Below, piece by piece: positions 28,577 to 38,623 of a stretch of 52,062 nucleotides of DNA (position 1 is its first letter; every line of letters begins with the position of its first letter). The position numbers were made by a program, and so were the translations under genes. Source of the stretch: an uncultured Clostridia bacterium (GTDB taxonomy: Bacteria; Bacillota; Clostridia; Oscillospirales; Oscillospiraceae); the NCBI GenBank assembly GCA_946625125.1, contig CAMOSU010000003.1:1-52062 (forward strand), in the 5' to 3' direction. The notes below the pieces were generated by a model, which saw only the letters and a list, made by a program, of their open reading frames with translations, was not told where the DNA came from and made no database searches.

Positions 28577-31500
28577 TTACTCAACAAGGCCTTTGCCGGT
28601 GAAGTAACGGTACAGGTACAGCACGATGGTCTGGCGGTTGCAAGCCACGGTGGCGTTGAACATGCCATCCTCGCCCTTCTCCATGCCCTTCTCGTAGGCC
28701 CACAGAGCGGGAGTCTTGTACCAGGCGTCGTCAGCAACGTCGGAGTAGGGGTTGTCGATGGTGGACTCGGGCTTATTCTGAGCCGCCCACAGGAAGGTGA
28801 GGATCTCGGAACGAGAGCACTCACGGTCGGGGGAGAACATGTTGTTGCCGGTGCCGGAGGTGATGCCCTTCTCCACAGCCCACAGAACAGCCTTGGTGTA
28901 CCAGGCGTCGTCAGCGACGTCGGTGAAGGGGCTGGTGGTCTGAGTGGGCTCGGGCTTGTCAGCGGCAGCCCACAGGAACTGCATGGCCTGGGCGCGGGTC
29001 ACAATCATGTCGGGGGAGAAGGTGGTCTCGCTGGTGCCGGCGGTCACGGCGTAAGGCTTGTGGGTGACAGCCCATTCAATGGCGTCATGCTCCACGGTGC
29101 CGTACTCGGGAACGTCGGTGAAGTGCTCGATCTGGCAGTCATGGGCCTTGATGGGGATGATCAGAGCGTCCTCAGACACTTCCACATCCTCACCGCGCTC
29201 CAGAGTGGTGACCTTGATCTCGGTATCAACGTCGCCCTCGAAGCTGAAGTTCAGAGTTGCCAGAGTGCTGCCGGCCTTGATGGGATCCACTGCGGCGTAA
29301 GCGAAGCGGATCACACCCTCGTTCTCGTTGACGGAGTAGAGCTCCACGTTGCTCAGAGCGCTGACGAAGGTCAGGACATCGGCGTCATACTCCACGGTAA
29401 TCAGGCCGTTGGTGGTGTCCACGTCCTCGCTGAGAACCACAGTGGCGGTGCCGTCAGCGGCAGTGGTCTCGTCCTCCAGGGCGCGGGTGCTCATTCTCAC
29501 CAGCTCGCCCTTGACGGCGTTCAGACCGCCGTTGGCAGCGGGCTCAAGCTTGGTCATCTCCATCTCAGCGGAGGGAGCCGCGGAAGCGATGGCAGCGCCG
29601 TCGCCCAGCTTCGCGCTCATCAGAGCGGAGGCGTCGGGAGCCTGGAAGGGATCGACGTAGCTGTCGGGCAGGACCCACTCAACGTTGGTCAGAACCTCGA
29701 CGGAATCGAGGACCATCAGGAACTGATCGGTGACGTTGTAGTTGCGGAAGCCAACGCTGATCTTCTGGCCGACGTAGTCGGACAGGTCGATGCTGTACTG
29801 GGTGTAGTTAGCCTTGGTGGTGGTGTCCTCCATCACCTTGACGGGGGTCTCAGAGCCGGAAACCTGGACGTACACGGCGAAGTTCTCGGGGTAGTCGGGG
29901 TCGATGCTTCTGGCCCAGAAGGTCAGGACCGCCTCGCCCTCGACATCGGTCAGGTCGATCACGGGGCTGAAGGCCCAGTTGTCGGGCGTCAGGACGCCCA
30001 CGGTGTTCAGGTAGGAGCCGGAAGCCAGGCAGCCGGTGCCTTCGTAGGCCATGCCGTCGTAGTCGGGCTGAGCGTCCGCGGCATACCAGGAGGAAATGTT
30101 GTGGTTCCAAGCCCACTTGTAGCCATCTCCGTCGTCGTCGTAGAAGATCCAATCGGTGGGATCCTCTTCGAAGTCGAACTTCACGAAGGAGTCGCCCACG
30201 GGGTAGGGCTGAGGATCGGGGGCTTCGTCCACGGCAACCAGCTCGTCGTAGTAGCCGATGAGGCCGGAGACGTTGTCCGCCTCCAGGGTACCCACCATGC
30301 CAACCTCGCCAGTCTGGAAGTCGATGAACCACAGGCCCTTGTCCTCGTTGTTGGCGACCACCAGACCATAGGTTTCCGTGTCGCCCTCGCTGTAGCTGAC
30401 GTTCACACCCGCGGCGAAGGTCATGGACAGAGCGGACTGATCCGTGCAGGTGATGCCGGTATCCAGCAGCTTGTACAGGCCGTCGACGGAGCCGGCAGCG
30501 TAGTTGATGTCCAGCTCGTACAGGGCGCCGGCGGTGGTGAGGATGTAGTAGATGTAGAGGTTGGCGCCATCCTCGTTGGTGTCAGTGCCGCAGAAGGCGA
30601 TACCGGCCATGTCGGGGATGTAGGAGCTCAGGTTCCAGCCGTACAAGTCGGGCTTGACAACCCAGCCCAGGTTGGTGGTGAACAGAGCCTTGGAGGTATC
30701 GTACTCGCCGTTCGCGTTGATGAAGTACGGATAGTTGGCGATATCCATGGCAGGATACTGGGAGAAGGAGTTGCCGGGATCGGGGTTGTAGCTGGTCTCC
30801 GCGGCCTCGAAGGTCTCGGGATCCAGAGCCACGATATGGCTCTCATCGGCAGCCAGGTAGAGGTCGCCGACAAGGGCGCCGGACTTGACGTCGAACGGGG
30901 CTTCCTTGCCTCTGGCGCCGGCTGTGGGGCCGTCCAGCAGGATGGTGGTGAAGCGGGCGCCCTTGGCGTCGGTCACCTGACCCTTGACGGTCATATCCAG
31001 AGCCAGCAGGCCCTTCACGGTGACGGGAACGGTGACGGTGAGATGCTCGCCGGCCTCATTCTCGTCCACAGTGGTGACGGTGATCTCGGTCACGCCTTCC
31101 TTCAGGCCGGTGACAATGCCGTCCTCATAGGAGGCGATGGTGGGATCGGCCACCTCGACGGTGTACTCGTTGGTCTCGCCCAGCTTGACCTTGACGTTGA
31201 GCTCAGCAGTCTGGGTCTCGAAGAGTTCGATCTCCTCGGGATCAACTCTCATGGTGAGGTCGGTCAGCGGATCGTACTGGTACAGGCCGGTGACGGGCCA
31301 CACGCCCTCGTTGAAGTCGCCGGTGCAGCTCATGCGGCTGGGATCGGAGGCGTCGATGGCGTACAGCTTGGCGAAGTCGCCGCCGTTGTACAGGGAGACG
31401 TACAGGAAGTCGTTCTCCTCGTCGTACTCCATGGAGGCCCAGACGGAGTTGGTGGCGTCAGCCACGCCGGTGAGATCCAGGCCGGTGTCCGCGATCTTGG

Positions 31501-34500
31501 TGGGGGCCGCGCTGCCGTCATGGGTCAGGAGCAGGCTGTACAGAGCGCCGCTCTCGGTCATCATGTAGTAGACCGCGCAGTCGGGATCGGTGACCATGGA
31601 GAAGGTGTTCCAGTCGATGTACTCGTAGTCCTCGCGATGGTGGTAGGTAATCAGAGCCATGGGATCGGAGCCGAAGGTATCGGTGAAGTCGAAGTAAATC
31701 AGACTGCCTTCCTCGGGATCCAGCATGGTCAGATAGGTACCGCCGTTGTTGGGACCGATGACGGGGCCGACGTTGTAGCCCATAGCGGCGAAGGCGTCTC
31801 TGTAGTCCTGCGGCAGCTCCTCAGCGTCGGAGGGGATCCACATGGAGACGATGCCGCCCAGAGTGGTGACCTCGTAGGTGTCGGCGTCGAAGGCGTACAT
31901 GGTGTCGTCGGTGGAGCCGTAGACGGTCTCACCAACCCGGGCGCCCCAGCGGAGCTGGCCGACGGTAGAGATGGCTTCCCAATCAGCGGTGGCGTTGGAG
32001 TTGAAGACAGAGGCCTGGCCCTTGCCGTCCTCGTCCCACACGATGCCCCGGAGCTCGGTCTCGGGAGGCAGGGTGACGATGACAGTGACCTCGAAGGTCA
32101 GGTGAGGCTCAGCCACGGTGGTCACGGTGATGGTGGTTTCACCCACGTTCTCAGCGGTGACAACGCCGTCCTTCACGGAAGCGATGGTGGGATCGGCGGA
32201 CTCGAAGGTCACGTCCTTGTCAGTCAGGGTCCAGGGCAGAACAGCGACCTTGAGCTCGTCGGTCTGGCCCTTGAGCAGCTCCAGAACCTCGGGCTCAACG
32301 ATCAGCCCAGTGGCTTCGTCGGTGGGCTCGATGGAGGGATCTCTGCCGGGAACGATGAACAGGCCGCGGACGGAACCCCGCAGGTTGGAGTTGCTGTTGG
32401 TCTTGGTGGCCTTACCGGTTTCGGTGTTAACGGTCCACAGGTGATGGTCGGTGTCGTTGGTGTCGTTGTAATTGGTGACCAGATAGAGCTTGTTCTCGTT
32501 GTGGTCCCAAGCGAAGGCGCCGCCCTTGCTGTAGTTGTAGGGAGTACCCATAATGCCCACCAGTTCGGGCTCCACGGGAACAGCCTCCACCACGGGCTCC
32601 TCGCCGGAGCTGTCGGCCTCAGTGCCATAGACCTCGAAGGCGTCCACGAAGACGTAGTAGGCCCAGTCGGTGTTGTAGTGCCGGACAGCCACATAAACGG
32701 CTTCCTCACCGACGAAGGCAGACAGGTCAGCCTGCACGTTCTCCCAGTCGGTGCCGGGAACCAGATCGTCGGTGATGGGCTGCATGGCATCCACGTCGGC
32801 GGAGGTGCCGGCATAGAAGCGGATGGTGTCAGGGAAGGAGGAGCTGCGGTTCTTAGCCTGGACGGACAGAGTCGCGCTCTCCAGGTTGCTCAGGTCGATG
32901 GCGGGAGTAATGGCCCAGTTGTCGGGAGTACGGGACCAGCCGGTGTAGTCGGAGGCGGAGAAGAGATACTTCTCTCCGTCAAAGGTGGGATAGCCGCTGA
33001 TGTAGGTGGCTTCCCAGCTATGGCCGTCGCCGTCAGAGTCCACGAAGGTCCAGTCGGAGACGTCGCCCTCGAAGTCGTTGCGGTAGAGCAGCTCGCCCAG
33101 CTCAGCGCTGCCGCCTTCCTCAGGCAGCTCGGGCTGGAACTTGAAGAGCTTGGCAGTGCTGCTGCCGCCGTAGTTGCCGATGTAGAAGACGCCGTCGTCG
33201 TCGATGGCAAGACGGTTGGCCTCCATGGAGGTGCCGGTGGTGTCGGGCAGGGTCAGGACGAAGGCGGGAGTCATCTCGCCGGTGACGAGATCCAGGGTGT
33301 AGAGGGTGTTGTTGCTGCCCAGGACGTACATGGTCTCGTTGGCGTAGTTATAGGCCATGTCGTAGATCTTCTCCACGGTGTCGCTGTACTTGCCCATGAG
33401 GGAGGCCTCGCCCAGCTCGTCCAGAGCGGCAGCGTAGAACCAGCCGTCGTTGGCAGCCATGAAGACGTAGCCGTCCAGATACTCGGCAGCGGTGACGGTG
33501 AAGTTCACGTTGGCGAAGTTCTCAACGCCGGTGTAGGAGGAGGTGGTGACGCTGGCGGTAGCCGGGTCGATGGTCCAGACGCGGTTGCCGGAGCCGGGGC
33601 CGTAGGTGGAGCCGGCAGGCACGAAGCCGAACATCTGACCGGCGAAGGTCTCTTCGGAGCCGCCGTTGCCGCCCAGGTTGACCTTGAAGGCAACCTCATT
33701 GCCGGCGTAGTCGCCCACCAGAAGGTAGACTTCCTTCGGCAGATCGATGCCCTCGAGCTCGAGAGGCACTTCGATCTCTTCACCGGGTTCCTTCTGCTCG
33801 GGAACGGTTTCGAAGAAGACGTTGTTGCCAGCCTTGTTGGTGATGGCAACGTAAGCAATGTACCGGTTGTCGGAGGCCTTGACCACGATGTTGCCGGTGA
33901 TCAGGTCCTGCAGAGCGCCAACAACCACGGGAGCGGTGTTGTCGATGGTGACGTCATACTTGATGGCGGCGCCGTCGCCCACGATGCCGGACTCCAGCAC
34001 GGCCTTGAAGCCGGCATTGTCCAGACCGCCGGTGGTCGCGACAGTGTCGTTGTTCATGGCGTTCACCACGCCGTAGTACTCAGGCAGCAGATAGAAGCCG
34101 ACGGAAACCTTGTCGCCTTCCTTGACGCCCGCGGCGCTGAGCTTCTTGCCCACGCTGTAGGAGGACACGGCAACATTCTGCCAGGTGCCGCCGTTGACGT
34201 AGTAGTAGGGAGCAAAGCGGTTGGAGGCGGTCGCCTGGCTCAGCAGGACGTTGCCGTCCTCGTCCAGAACCGCAAAGCCCTGGGTGGCGTGGTTCCGGAT
34301 GGGCATGTAGGTGTAGGACTGGATGGTGTCCTCGCTGTTCATGGCCAGCCGGTCGGCGGGGAACTTGTCCTCAATCATGTAGGGGTTGCCCATGTAGGTG
34401 ACAGTGTCGCCGGCCGCGTTCTTCAGGGTCAGGAAGTTGATGTTGCTGTTGCTCAGGTAGGGCCGCTTGCCGGTGCCGTAGGCCTCGTCGATGACAGAGG

Positions 34501-37426
34501 TACGGTCCATCATGGCAGGATCGGTCCAGGAGCCGCAGAAGCCGAGGATGGGGATGGAGTGGGTCACATCCATGTTGCCCTCTTCGTCAGCCACGGGATC
34601 CACATAGGTGTAGCCTTCTACGTAGAAGCCCTTGTTGAAGTAGTAGAGCAGGTCGCCCATCCACTCTTCATCCAGCTTGATGTTGACGGTGACTTCGGTG
34701 GGGCCGTCAGCGGTGATGGTGGGAGTGGCAGCGGACTCGAGGATGAGCTTGGCGTCGTAGGAGGTGATGCTGCCGTCGCCGTCCACGTCGGCAACCTCAG
34801 CGTCGAACTTGGCGTCCTCAGCCTCAGCGCCGGTGATGTGGTCCAGGATGGCCTGGGCGTCAGCCTCGTCGGTCACGCCGTCCATGTTGACGTCAGCCTC
34901 CACGGTGAAGGCGTCGCCGTAGGTCTCGCCGTTGACCTCATAGGTCACGTCGGCGCCGATGAGCATGGTGCCGGTGTACTGCAGCAGGCCGTAGGGGCTG
35001 TTGCCGGCAATGGCCTGGGTGAAGATGTCGGTGCGGAGGGTGAATTCCTTCTGGCCCTCCAGGGGGTTCACGGTGAACTTGTAGCTGTACTCACCGGTGT
35101 AGTCGGGATCGTCACCCAGCTCAGCCTTGACCTTGCCGTCCATAGCGGTGTCGGGGAAGATGGTGGAGTCCTCGCCCATGGTGATGAAGGACTGAGCGGC
35201 GGTGGCGTCGGCAACATTGCCGAGACCGGCGCCGACACGGAAGACGGGCCAGTATTCACCCTCGTCGTCGAACACGGGATGAGCGGTGGACATCAGCAGA
35301 GAGTTGATGAGCTGACGGGCGCTGAGGCCGGTCTTCTCAACCAGATCGTTCTCACGGATGTACTGACCCATGACAGCGGCCATACCGGCAACCTGGGGAG
35401 AAGCCATGGAGGTGCCGGACATAACCTCGTACTGGTCATGCTCGCTCTGGGGGGTGCTGCCGGCGTTGGCGCCGAAGACGGAGTAGATGGATCCGCCGGG
35501 GGCCAGGATCTCGGGCTTCAGAACCAGAGTGCCGGGCATACCGTAGGAGGAGAAGGCGGAAACGGTGACGGTGTCGGAAACCTCGGGAACCTGGACTTCC
35601 AGCTCGTCAGCGATGCTCATGGTGCCGGTGTAGTACTCGGCGCCGTCCTCGGTGGTGATCTTCTCGGAGTTGGCCTTGATGGCGTCGCCATCGGCCTTCA
35701 GGATGGAAACAGCGGGAGCATGGTAGTTGTAGCCAGTCAGGTTCATGTTGATGACGCCATCAGTGTTGTTGATGACGATGACAGCAACAGCACCCTGGGC
35801 CACAGCCGCGTTGGCCTTGGCAAAGAAGGAGGAGGAGCCGCGGTAGCACATGGCAACCTTGCCCTTCACAACGTCCTCGCCCAGAGCCAGGAACTGGTCG
35901 CCCTCGGCGCCCACGTTGTTGTTGTCATCAACGCCGGGGCCGTCCACCAGGACATACTCATACTCCTTGCCGGCGATGGTGGCGATGGGATCGTTGCCGT
36001 AGCCGGAGGTCTCGGAATAGAACACATGCATGTCACCGAAGAGCATAGGCATGCCGGTCTGACCCTTGTTGTCCACGGAGGCAACAGTCAGAGAGTTGGT
36101 GAAGGAGCCGGGGCTGCCGCCGGTGGCGTAGTTGACGTCGTCGATGTGCAGATAGGGATACATGGCGGAGTCGTAGGGGGTGTCGTACCAGCCGTAGGAG
36201 TTGCCGGCGGACATCGCCACCACGAGGCCGTTCTCTACCAGCTCGTTCATGATGTTCTCATAGGTGCCGGAGAAGCTGAAGCCAGCGGAGCCGGAGCCCA
36301 GAGACAGGTTGGCGGAGTCACAGCCCAGGATGATGGCGTCCTCGATGGCGACCATGTAGTCGGAATCGTAAGCGCCGCCGCCCTTGCCGAAGACCTTCAT
36401 GACAACCAACTGCGCGTCGGGAGCAACGCCCTGGGTGCCAACAGCCTCGAGAGCGGGCTTGAACTCGCCGTCCACCTCGATGAAGCGGTTGGCAGTGGCG
36501 ATGCCGGAAACGTGGGAGCCGTGCTCGCCCTGGGAGTCGCTGAGGTGCTCGATGTAGTTGACGTCGTCGTCAACGTAGTTGTAGCCATAGCCCACCTTGG
36601 TGTTGCGGTAAGCCGCGGCGCCGGAGCCGATGGGGGCGTTGAGCTGATCCTTCACCGCGTCGATGGACTCGGGGGTCAGCAGATTGAGGGAGGCGACATA
36701 GTCCTCATAGGACATGCCCTCGGCCTCAGCGTTCTTCGCCAGCGCGTACTCCAGGCCTTCACCGGAGAAGGACTGATGCTGGATGTCGGCGCCGGTGTCG
36801 ATGATGGCAACCTTGCTGCCGGCACCGGTGTAGCCGTTGCCCCAAACAATGTTGGAGCCGATCATGTAGGAGGCCGCGCCGTTGTTGGGCTCGTCTTCCT
36901 TCTCGCCCTCCTGGGGCTCATAGCGGTTCTCCAGGAACACTTCCTTGACGCCGTCGATGGCCTTGATGGTCTCGAGCTGGCCATAGAGCACGTTCGCGGA
37001 GATGATGTTTGCCGCCAGGGTCAAGTTCCACTTGACATCCAGCTCGCCGCCAATGGCCTTTTCGATCTTGGCGGTCATAGCTGCCTGATCAGCACGGAGG
37101 CTTGCCCGGTAGGCCTTGGCCTCGGTGTTTTCCGCGATGTTCTCGGCAGCGAAGCCGGCCTGCAGAGTTGCGGGCTTCTCCAGCACGATGGACACACGGA
37201 CCACATCGGTCAGCGCATGGTCTTCCTGGGCCAGTGAGGTTTCATTGTTGACTTCATTCAACTTATGAGACCCCAGGGTGCCGGGATCCACGGGGGTGAG
37301 CGTCAGCTCTTCAGTCGAAGCGCTCTTGTTCGGCTCGGCACTGGCCACGGGGACCAGCAGAGAACCGACCATGGCGAGCACAAGGACCACCGACAGGATC
37401 CGACGGAACAGCGATGTGTTCTTCAT
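28577..37426 (-). CDS. Giant secreted S8 (subtilisin/lactocepin-like) protease, multi-modular with C-terminal SLH domains
   Basis: Signal peptide MKNTSLFRRILSVVLVLAMVGSLLVPVASA; triad motifs VAIIDTGADIQ, EHGSHVSGIATA, MSGTSMASPQVAGMAAVMG; dockerin-like (about 34730-34905), two cleaved-adhesin/MAM-like (about 32625-33095, 29680-30190), two BIG2-like (about 32060-32300, 31010-31250), cohesin-like (about 29170-29455), three SLH repeats (about 28577-29140). RBS AAAGGAG upstream of the chosen ATG. Confidence 0.93.
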   Translation of the reverse strand: MKNTSLFRRILSVVLVLAMVGSLLVPVASAEPNKSASTEELTLTPVDPGTLGSHKLNEVNNETSLAQEDHALTDVVRVSIVLEKPATLQAGFAAENIAENTEAKAYRASLRADQAAMTAKIEKAIGGELDVKWNLTLAANIISANVLYGQLETIKAIDGVKEVFLENRYEPQEGEKEDEPNNGAASYMIGSNIVWGNGYTGAGSKVAIIDTGADIQHQSFSGEGLEYALAKNAEAEGMSYEDYVASLNLLTPESIDAVKDQLNAPIGSGAAAYRNTKVGYGYNYVDDDVNYIEHLSDSQGEHGSHVSGIATANRFIEVDGEFKPALEAVGTQGVAPDAQLVVMKVFGKGGGAYDSDYMVAIEDAIILGCDSANLSLGSGSAGFSFSGTYENIMNELVENGLVVAMSAGNSYGWYDTPYDSAMYPYLHIDDVNYATGGSPGSFTNSLTVASVDNKGQTGMPMLFGDMHVFYSETSGYGNDPIATIAGKEYEYVLVDGPGVDDNNNVGAEGDQFLALGEDVVKGKVAMCYRGSSSFFAKANAAVAQGAVAVIVINNTDGVINMNLTGYNYHAPAVSILKADGDAIKANSEKITTEDGAEYYTGTMSIADELEVQVPEVSDTVTVSAFSSYGMPGTLVLKPEILAPGGSIYSVFGANAGSTPQSEHDQYEVMSGTSMASPQVAGMAAVMGQYIRENDLVEKTGLSARQLINSLLMSTAHPVFDDEGEYWPVFRVGAGLGNVADATAAQSFITMGEDSTIFPDTAMDGKVKAELGDDPDYTGEYSYKFTVNPLEGQKEFTLRTDIFTQAIAGNSPYGLLQYTGTMLIGADVTYEVNGETYGDAFTVEADVNMDGVTDEADAQAILDHITGAEAEDAKFDAEVADVDGDGSITSYDAKLILESAATPTITADGPTEVTVNIKLDEEWMGDLLYYFNKGFYVEGYTYVDPVADEEGNMDVTHSIPILGFCGSWTDPAMMDRTSVIDEAYGTGKRPYLSNSNINFLTLKNAAGDTVTYMGNPYMIEDKFPADRLAMNSEDTIQSYTYMPIRNHATQGFAVLDEDGNVLLSQATASNRFAPYYYVNGGTWQNVAVSSYSVGKKLSAAGVKEGDKVSVGFYLLPEYYGVVNAMNNDTVATTGGLDNAGFKAVLESGIVGDGAAIKYDVTIDNTAPVVVGALQDLITGNIVVKASDNRYIAYVAITNKAGNNVFFETVPEQKEPGEEIEVPLELEGIDLPKEVYLLVGDYAGNEVAFKVNLGGNGGSEETFAGQMFGFVPAGSTYGPGSGNRVWTIDPATASVTTSSYTGVENFANVNFTVTAAEYLDGYVFMAANDGWFYAAALDELGEASLMGKYSDTVEKIYDMAYNYANETMYVLGSNNTLYTLDLVTGEMTPAFVLTLPDTTGTSMEANRLAIDDDGVFYIGNYGGSSTAKLFKFQPELPEEGGSAELGELLYRNDFEGDVSDWTFVDSDGDGHSWEATYISGYPTFDGEKYLFSASDYTGWSRTPDNWAITPAIDLSNLESATLSVQAKNRSSSFPDTIRFYAGTSADVDAMQPITDDLVPGTDWENVQADLSAFVGEEAVYVAVRHYNTDWAYYVFVDAFEVYGTEADSSGEEPVVEAVPVEPELVGIMGTPYNYSKGGAFAWDHNENKLYLVTNYNDTNDTDHHLWTVNTETGKATKTNSNSNLRGSVRGLFIVPGRDPSIEPTDEATGLIVEPEVLELLKGQTDELKVAVLPWTLTDKDVTFESADPTIASVKDGVVTAENVGETTITVTTVAEPHLTFEVTVIVTLPPETELRGIVWDEDGKGQASVFNSNATADWEAISTVGQLRWGARVGETVYGSTDDTMYAFDADTYEVTTLGGIVSMWIPSDAEELPQDYRDAFAAMGYNVGPVIGPNNGGTYLTMLDPEEGSLIYFDFTDTFGSDPMALITYHHREDYEYIDWNTFSMVTDPDCAVYYMMTESGALYSLLLTHDGSAAPTKIADTGLDLTGVADATNSVWASMEYDEENDFLYVSLYNGGDFAKLYAIDASDPSRMSCTGDFNEGVWPVTGLYQYDPLTDLTMRVDPEEIELFETQTAELNVKVKLGETNEYTVEVADPTIASYEDGIVTGLKEGVTEITVTTVDENEAGEHLTVTVPVTVKGLLALDMTVKGQVTDAKGARFTTILLDGPTAGARGKEAPFDVKSGALVGDLYLAADESHIVALDPETFEAAETSYNPDPGNSFSQYPAMDIANYPYFINANGEYDTSKALFTTNLGWVVKPDLYGWNLSSYIPDMAGIAFCGTDTNEDGANLYIYYILTTAGALYELDINYAAGSVDGLYKLLDTGITCTDQSALSMTFAAGVNVSYSEGDTETYGLVVANNEDKGLWFIDFQTGEVGMVGTLEADNVSGLIGYYDELVAVDEAPDPQPYPVGDSFVKFDFEEDPTDWIFYDDDGDGYKWAWNHNISSWYAADAQPDYDGMAYEGTGCLASGSYLNTVGVLTPDNWAFSPVIDLTDVEGEAVLTFWARSIDPDYPENFAVYVQVSGSETPVKVMEDTTTKANYTQYSIDLSDYVGQKISVGFRNYNVTDQFLMVLDSVEVLTNVEWVLPDSYVDPFQAPDASALMSAKLGDGAAIASAAPSAEMEMTKLEPAANGGLNAVKGELVRMSTRALEDETTAADGTATVVLSEDVDTTNGLITVEYDADVLTFVSALSNVELYSVNENEGVIRFAYAAVDPIKAGSTLATLNFSFEGDVDTEIKVTTLERGEDVEVSEDALIIPIKAHDCQIEHFTDVPEYGTVEHDAIEWAVTHKPYAVTAGTSETTFSPDMIVTRAQAMQFLWAAADKPEPTQTTSPFTDVADDAWYTKAVLWAVEKGITSGTGNNMFSPDRECSRSEILTFLWAAQNKPESTIDNPYSDVADDAWYKTPALWAYEKGMEKGEDGMFNATVACNRQTIVLYLYRYFTGKGLVE

Positions 37427-37731
37427 TGTCATGTCTCCTTTTGAAAATTTTTTTATATCATCCGCCCCGTTCCCGATGGGACGGGTAATATACGCGTTAT
37501 CCGCTCCGGGAGGCAAAAACCGCGCTCTCCGGTCAGGTCTGGTTTTGTACTGTATATTCTATCAGAAAAAAGCTCTGAGGTCAAGGTTTGCTTCACAGAT
37601 TTTCACAAAAACCTTTTCCGCTCCCACAGAGCGCAAGGGCAGGTTTCACAAAAAGCCCCGGAAAATATTCGGGAATATACAGGAAAAAAGCGGCATTTTC
37701 CCCAAAAGATGCCGCTTTTTCCAGGTTTCTG

Positions 37732-38565
37732 TCAAATTTTGTCCCCGCGCAGAGTCACAGTCACCAGCTCCGGCTTGTTCTCGATCCGCAGGGGGAAGGA
37801 GGAATTGCCCAAGCCCCGGCTGACGCACATCACCGTATTCCCCAGCCGGTACATTCCCGCGGTGTAGCTCGGCAGGGGACCCTGGCCCGGGGCATAGAGC
37901 CCTCCCAGCCCCGGCAGCCGCCACTGACCCCCGTGGGCATGTCCCGCCAGCACCAGGTCCACCCCGGCCTGTTCATAGTACGCGGCGTAGTGGGGCTTGT
38001 GGGACAGCAGAATGTTCAGTTCCTCCGCCGGACGCTCCGCCATCAGATCCTTCAGGGTTTCCGTCCGGCCCTGGTTGCAGTCCACCCCGATCAGGCGGAA
38101 GCCTTCTCCCAGGCCCAGCTTCACCGCCTCATTCCGCAGCGGCACCACCCCGACCTGCTCCAGCCGCCGGAAAAACTCCCGCTGCCGTTCCCGGCTCATG
38201 CGATGCTCATGGTTGCCGGTGACATAGTAGCAGGGAGCGATCCTGGCCAGCCGCTCGGCGCTGTCCATGGCCCGATCCAGATCTGGGTGGTAGCTGTCCA
38301 TGAGATCCCCGGTGATCACCAGCAGATCCGGAAGCTGCGCCTCCGTCAAGGCCAGCAGGCGGCAGTTCTCGTTGCCGAACTCCCGGTTGTGCAGATCGGA
38401 GATCTGGGTAATCCGAAAGCCCTCCAGAGCGCCCCGGACCTTGGCAGACCGGAAGACATAGTGGGAGGCGGTGAGCTCCGTGTTTTGCCTGTAGAAGTAG
38501 GGAACCGAGGCGGCCACCGCCGCCGTCCCCACCGCGGCCACCGCCGTCAGGGTGGATTTTTTCAT
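37732..38565 (-). CDS. Calcineurin-like metallophosphoesterase (YaeI/YkuE type)
   Basis: ITQISDLHNREFG, VITGDLMDSYHPD, VTGNHEHRMS, LLSHKPHYAA, LVLAGHAHGGQWRLPG; start at MKKSTLTAVA with RBS GGAGGAG. Confidence 0.92.
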   Translation of the reverse strand: MKKSTLTAVAAVGTAAVAASVPYFYRQNTELTASHYVFRSAKVRGALEGFRITQISDLHNREFGNENCRLLALTEAQLPDLLVITGDLMDSYHPDLDRAMDSAERLARIAPCYYVTGNHEHRMSRERQREFFRRLEQVGVVPLRNEAVKLGLGEGFRLIGVDCNQGRTETLKDLMAERPAEELNILLSHKPHYAAYYEQAGVDLVLAGHAHGGQWRLPGLGGLYAPGQGPLPSYTAGMYRLGNTVMCVSRGLGNSSFPLRIENKPELVTVTLRGDKI

Positions 38566-38623
38566 GGCTTCTCCTCCTGGAATCATCATTTGTGGGAGTA
38601 TTTCATACGCGAAGCGCCCCTCT

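Noticed and set aside
28061-37237. 3058-aa ORF on the + strand, the longest in the track
   Set aside because: Shadow of the minus-strand S8 protease, which has a signal peptide, RBS, catalytic triad and SLH repeats. The + translation is Gly/Val/His-rich with no recognisable domains and starts inside the M32 gene in another frame.
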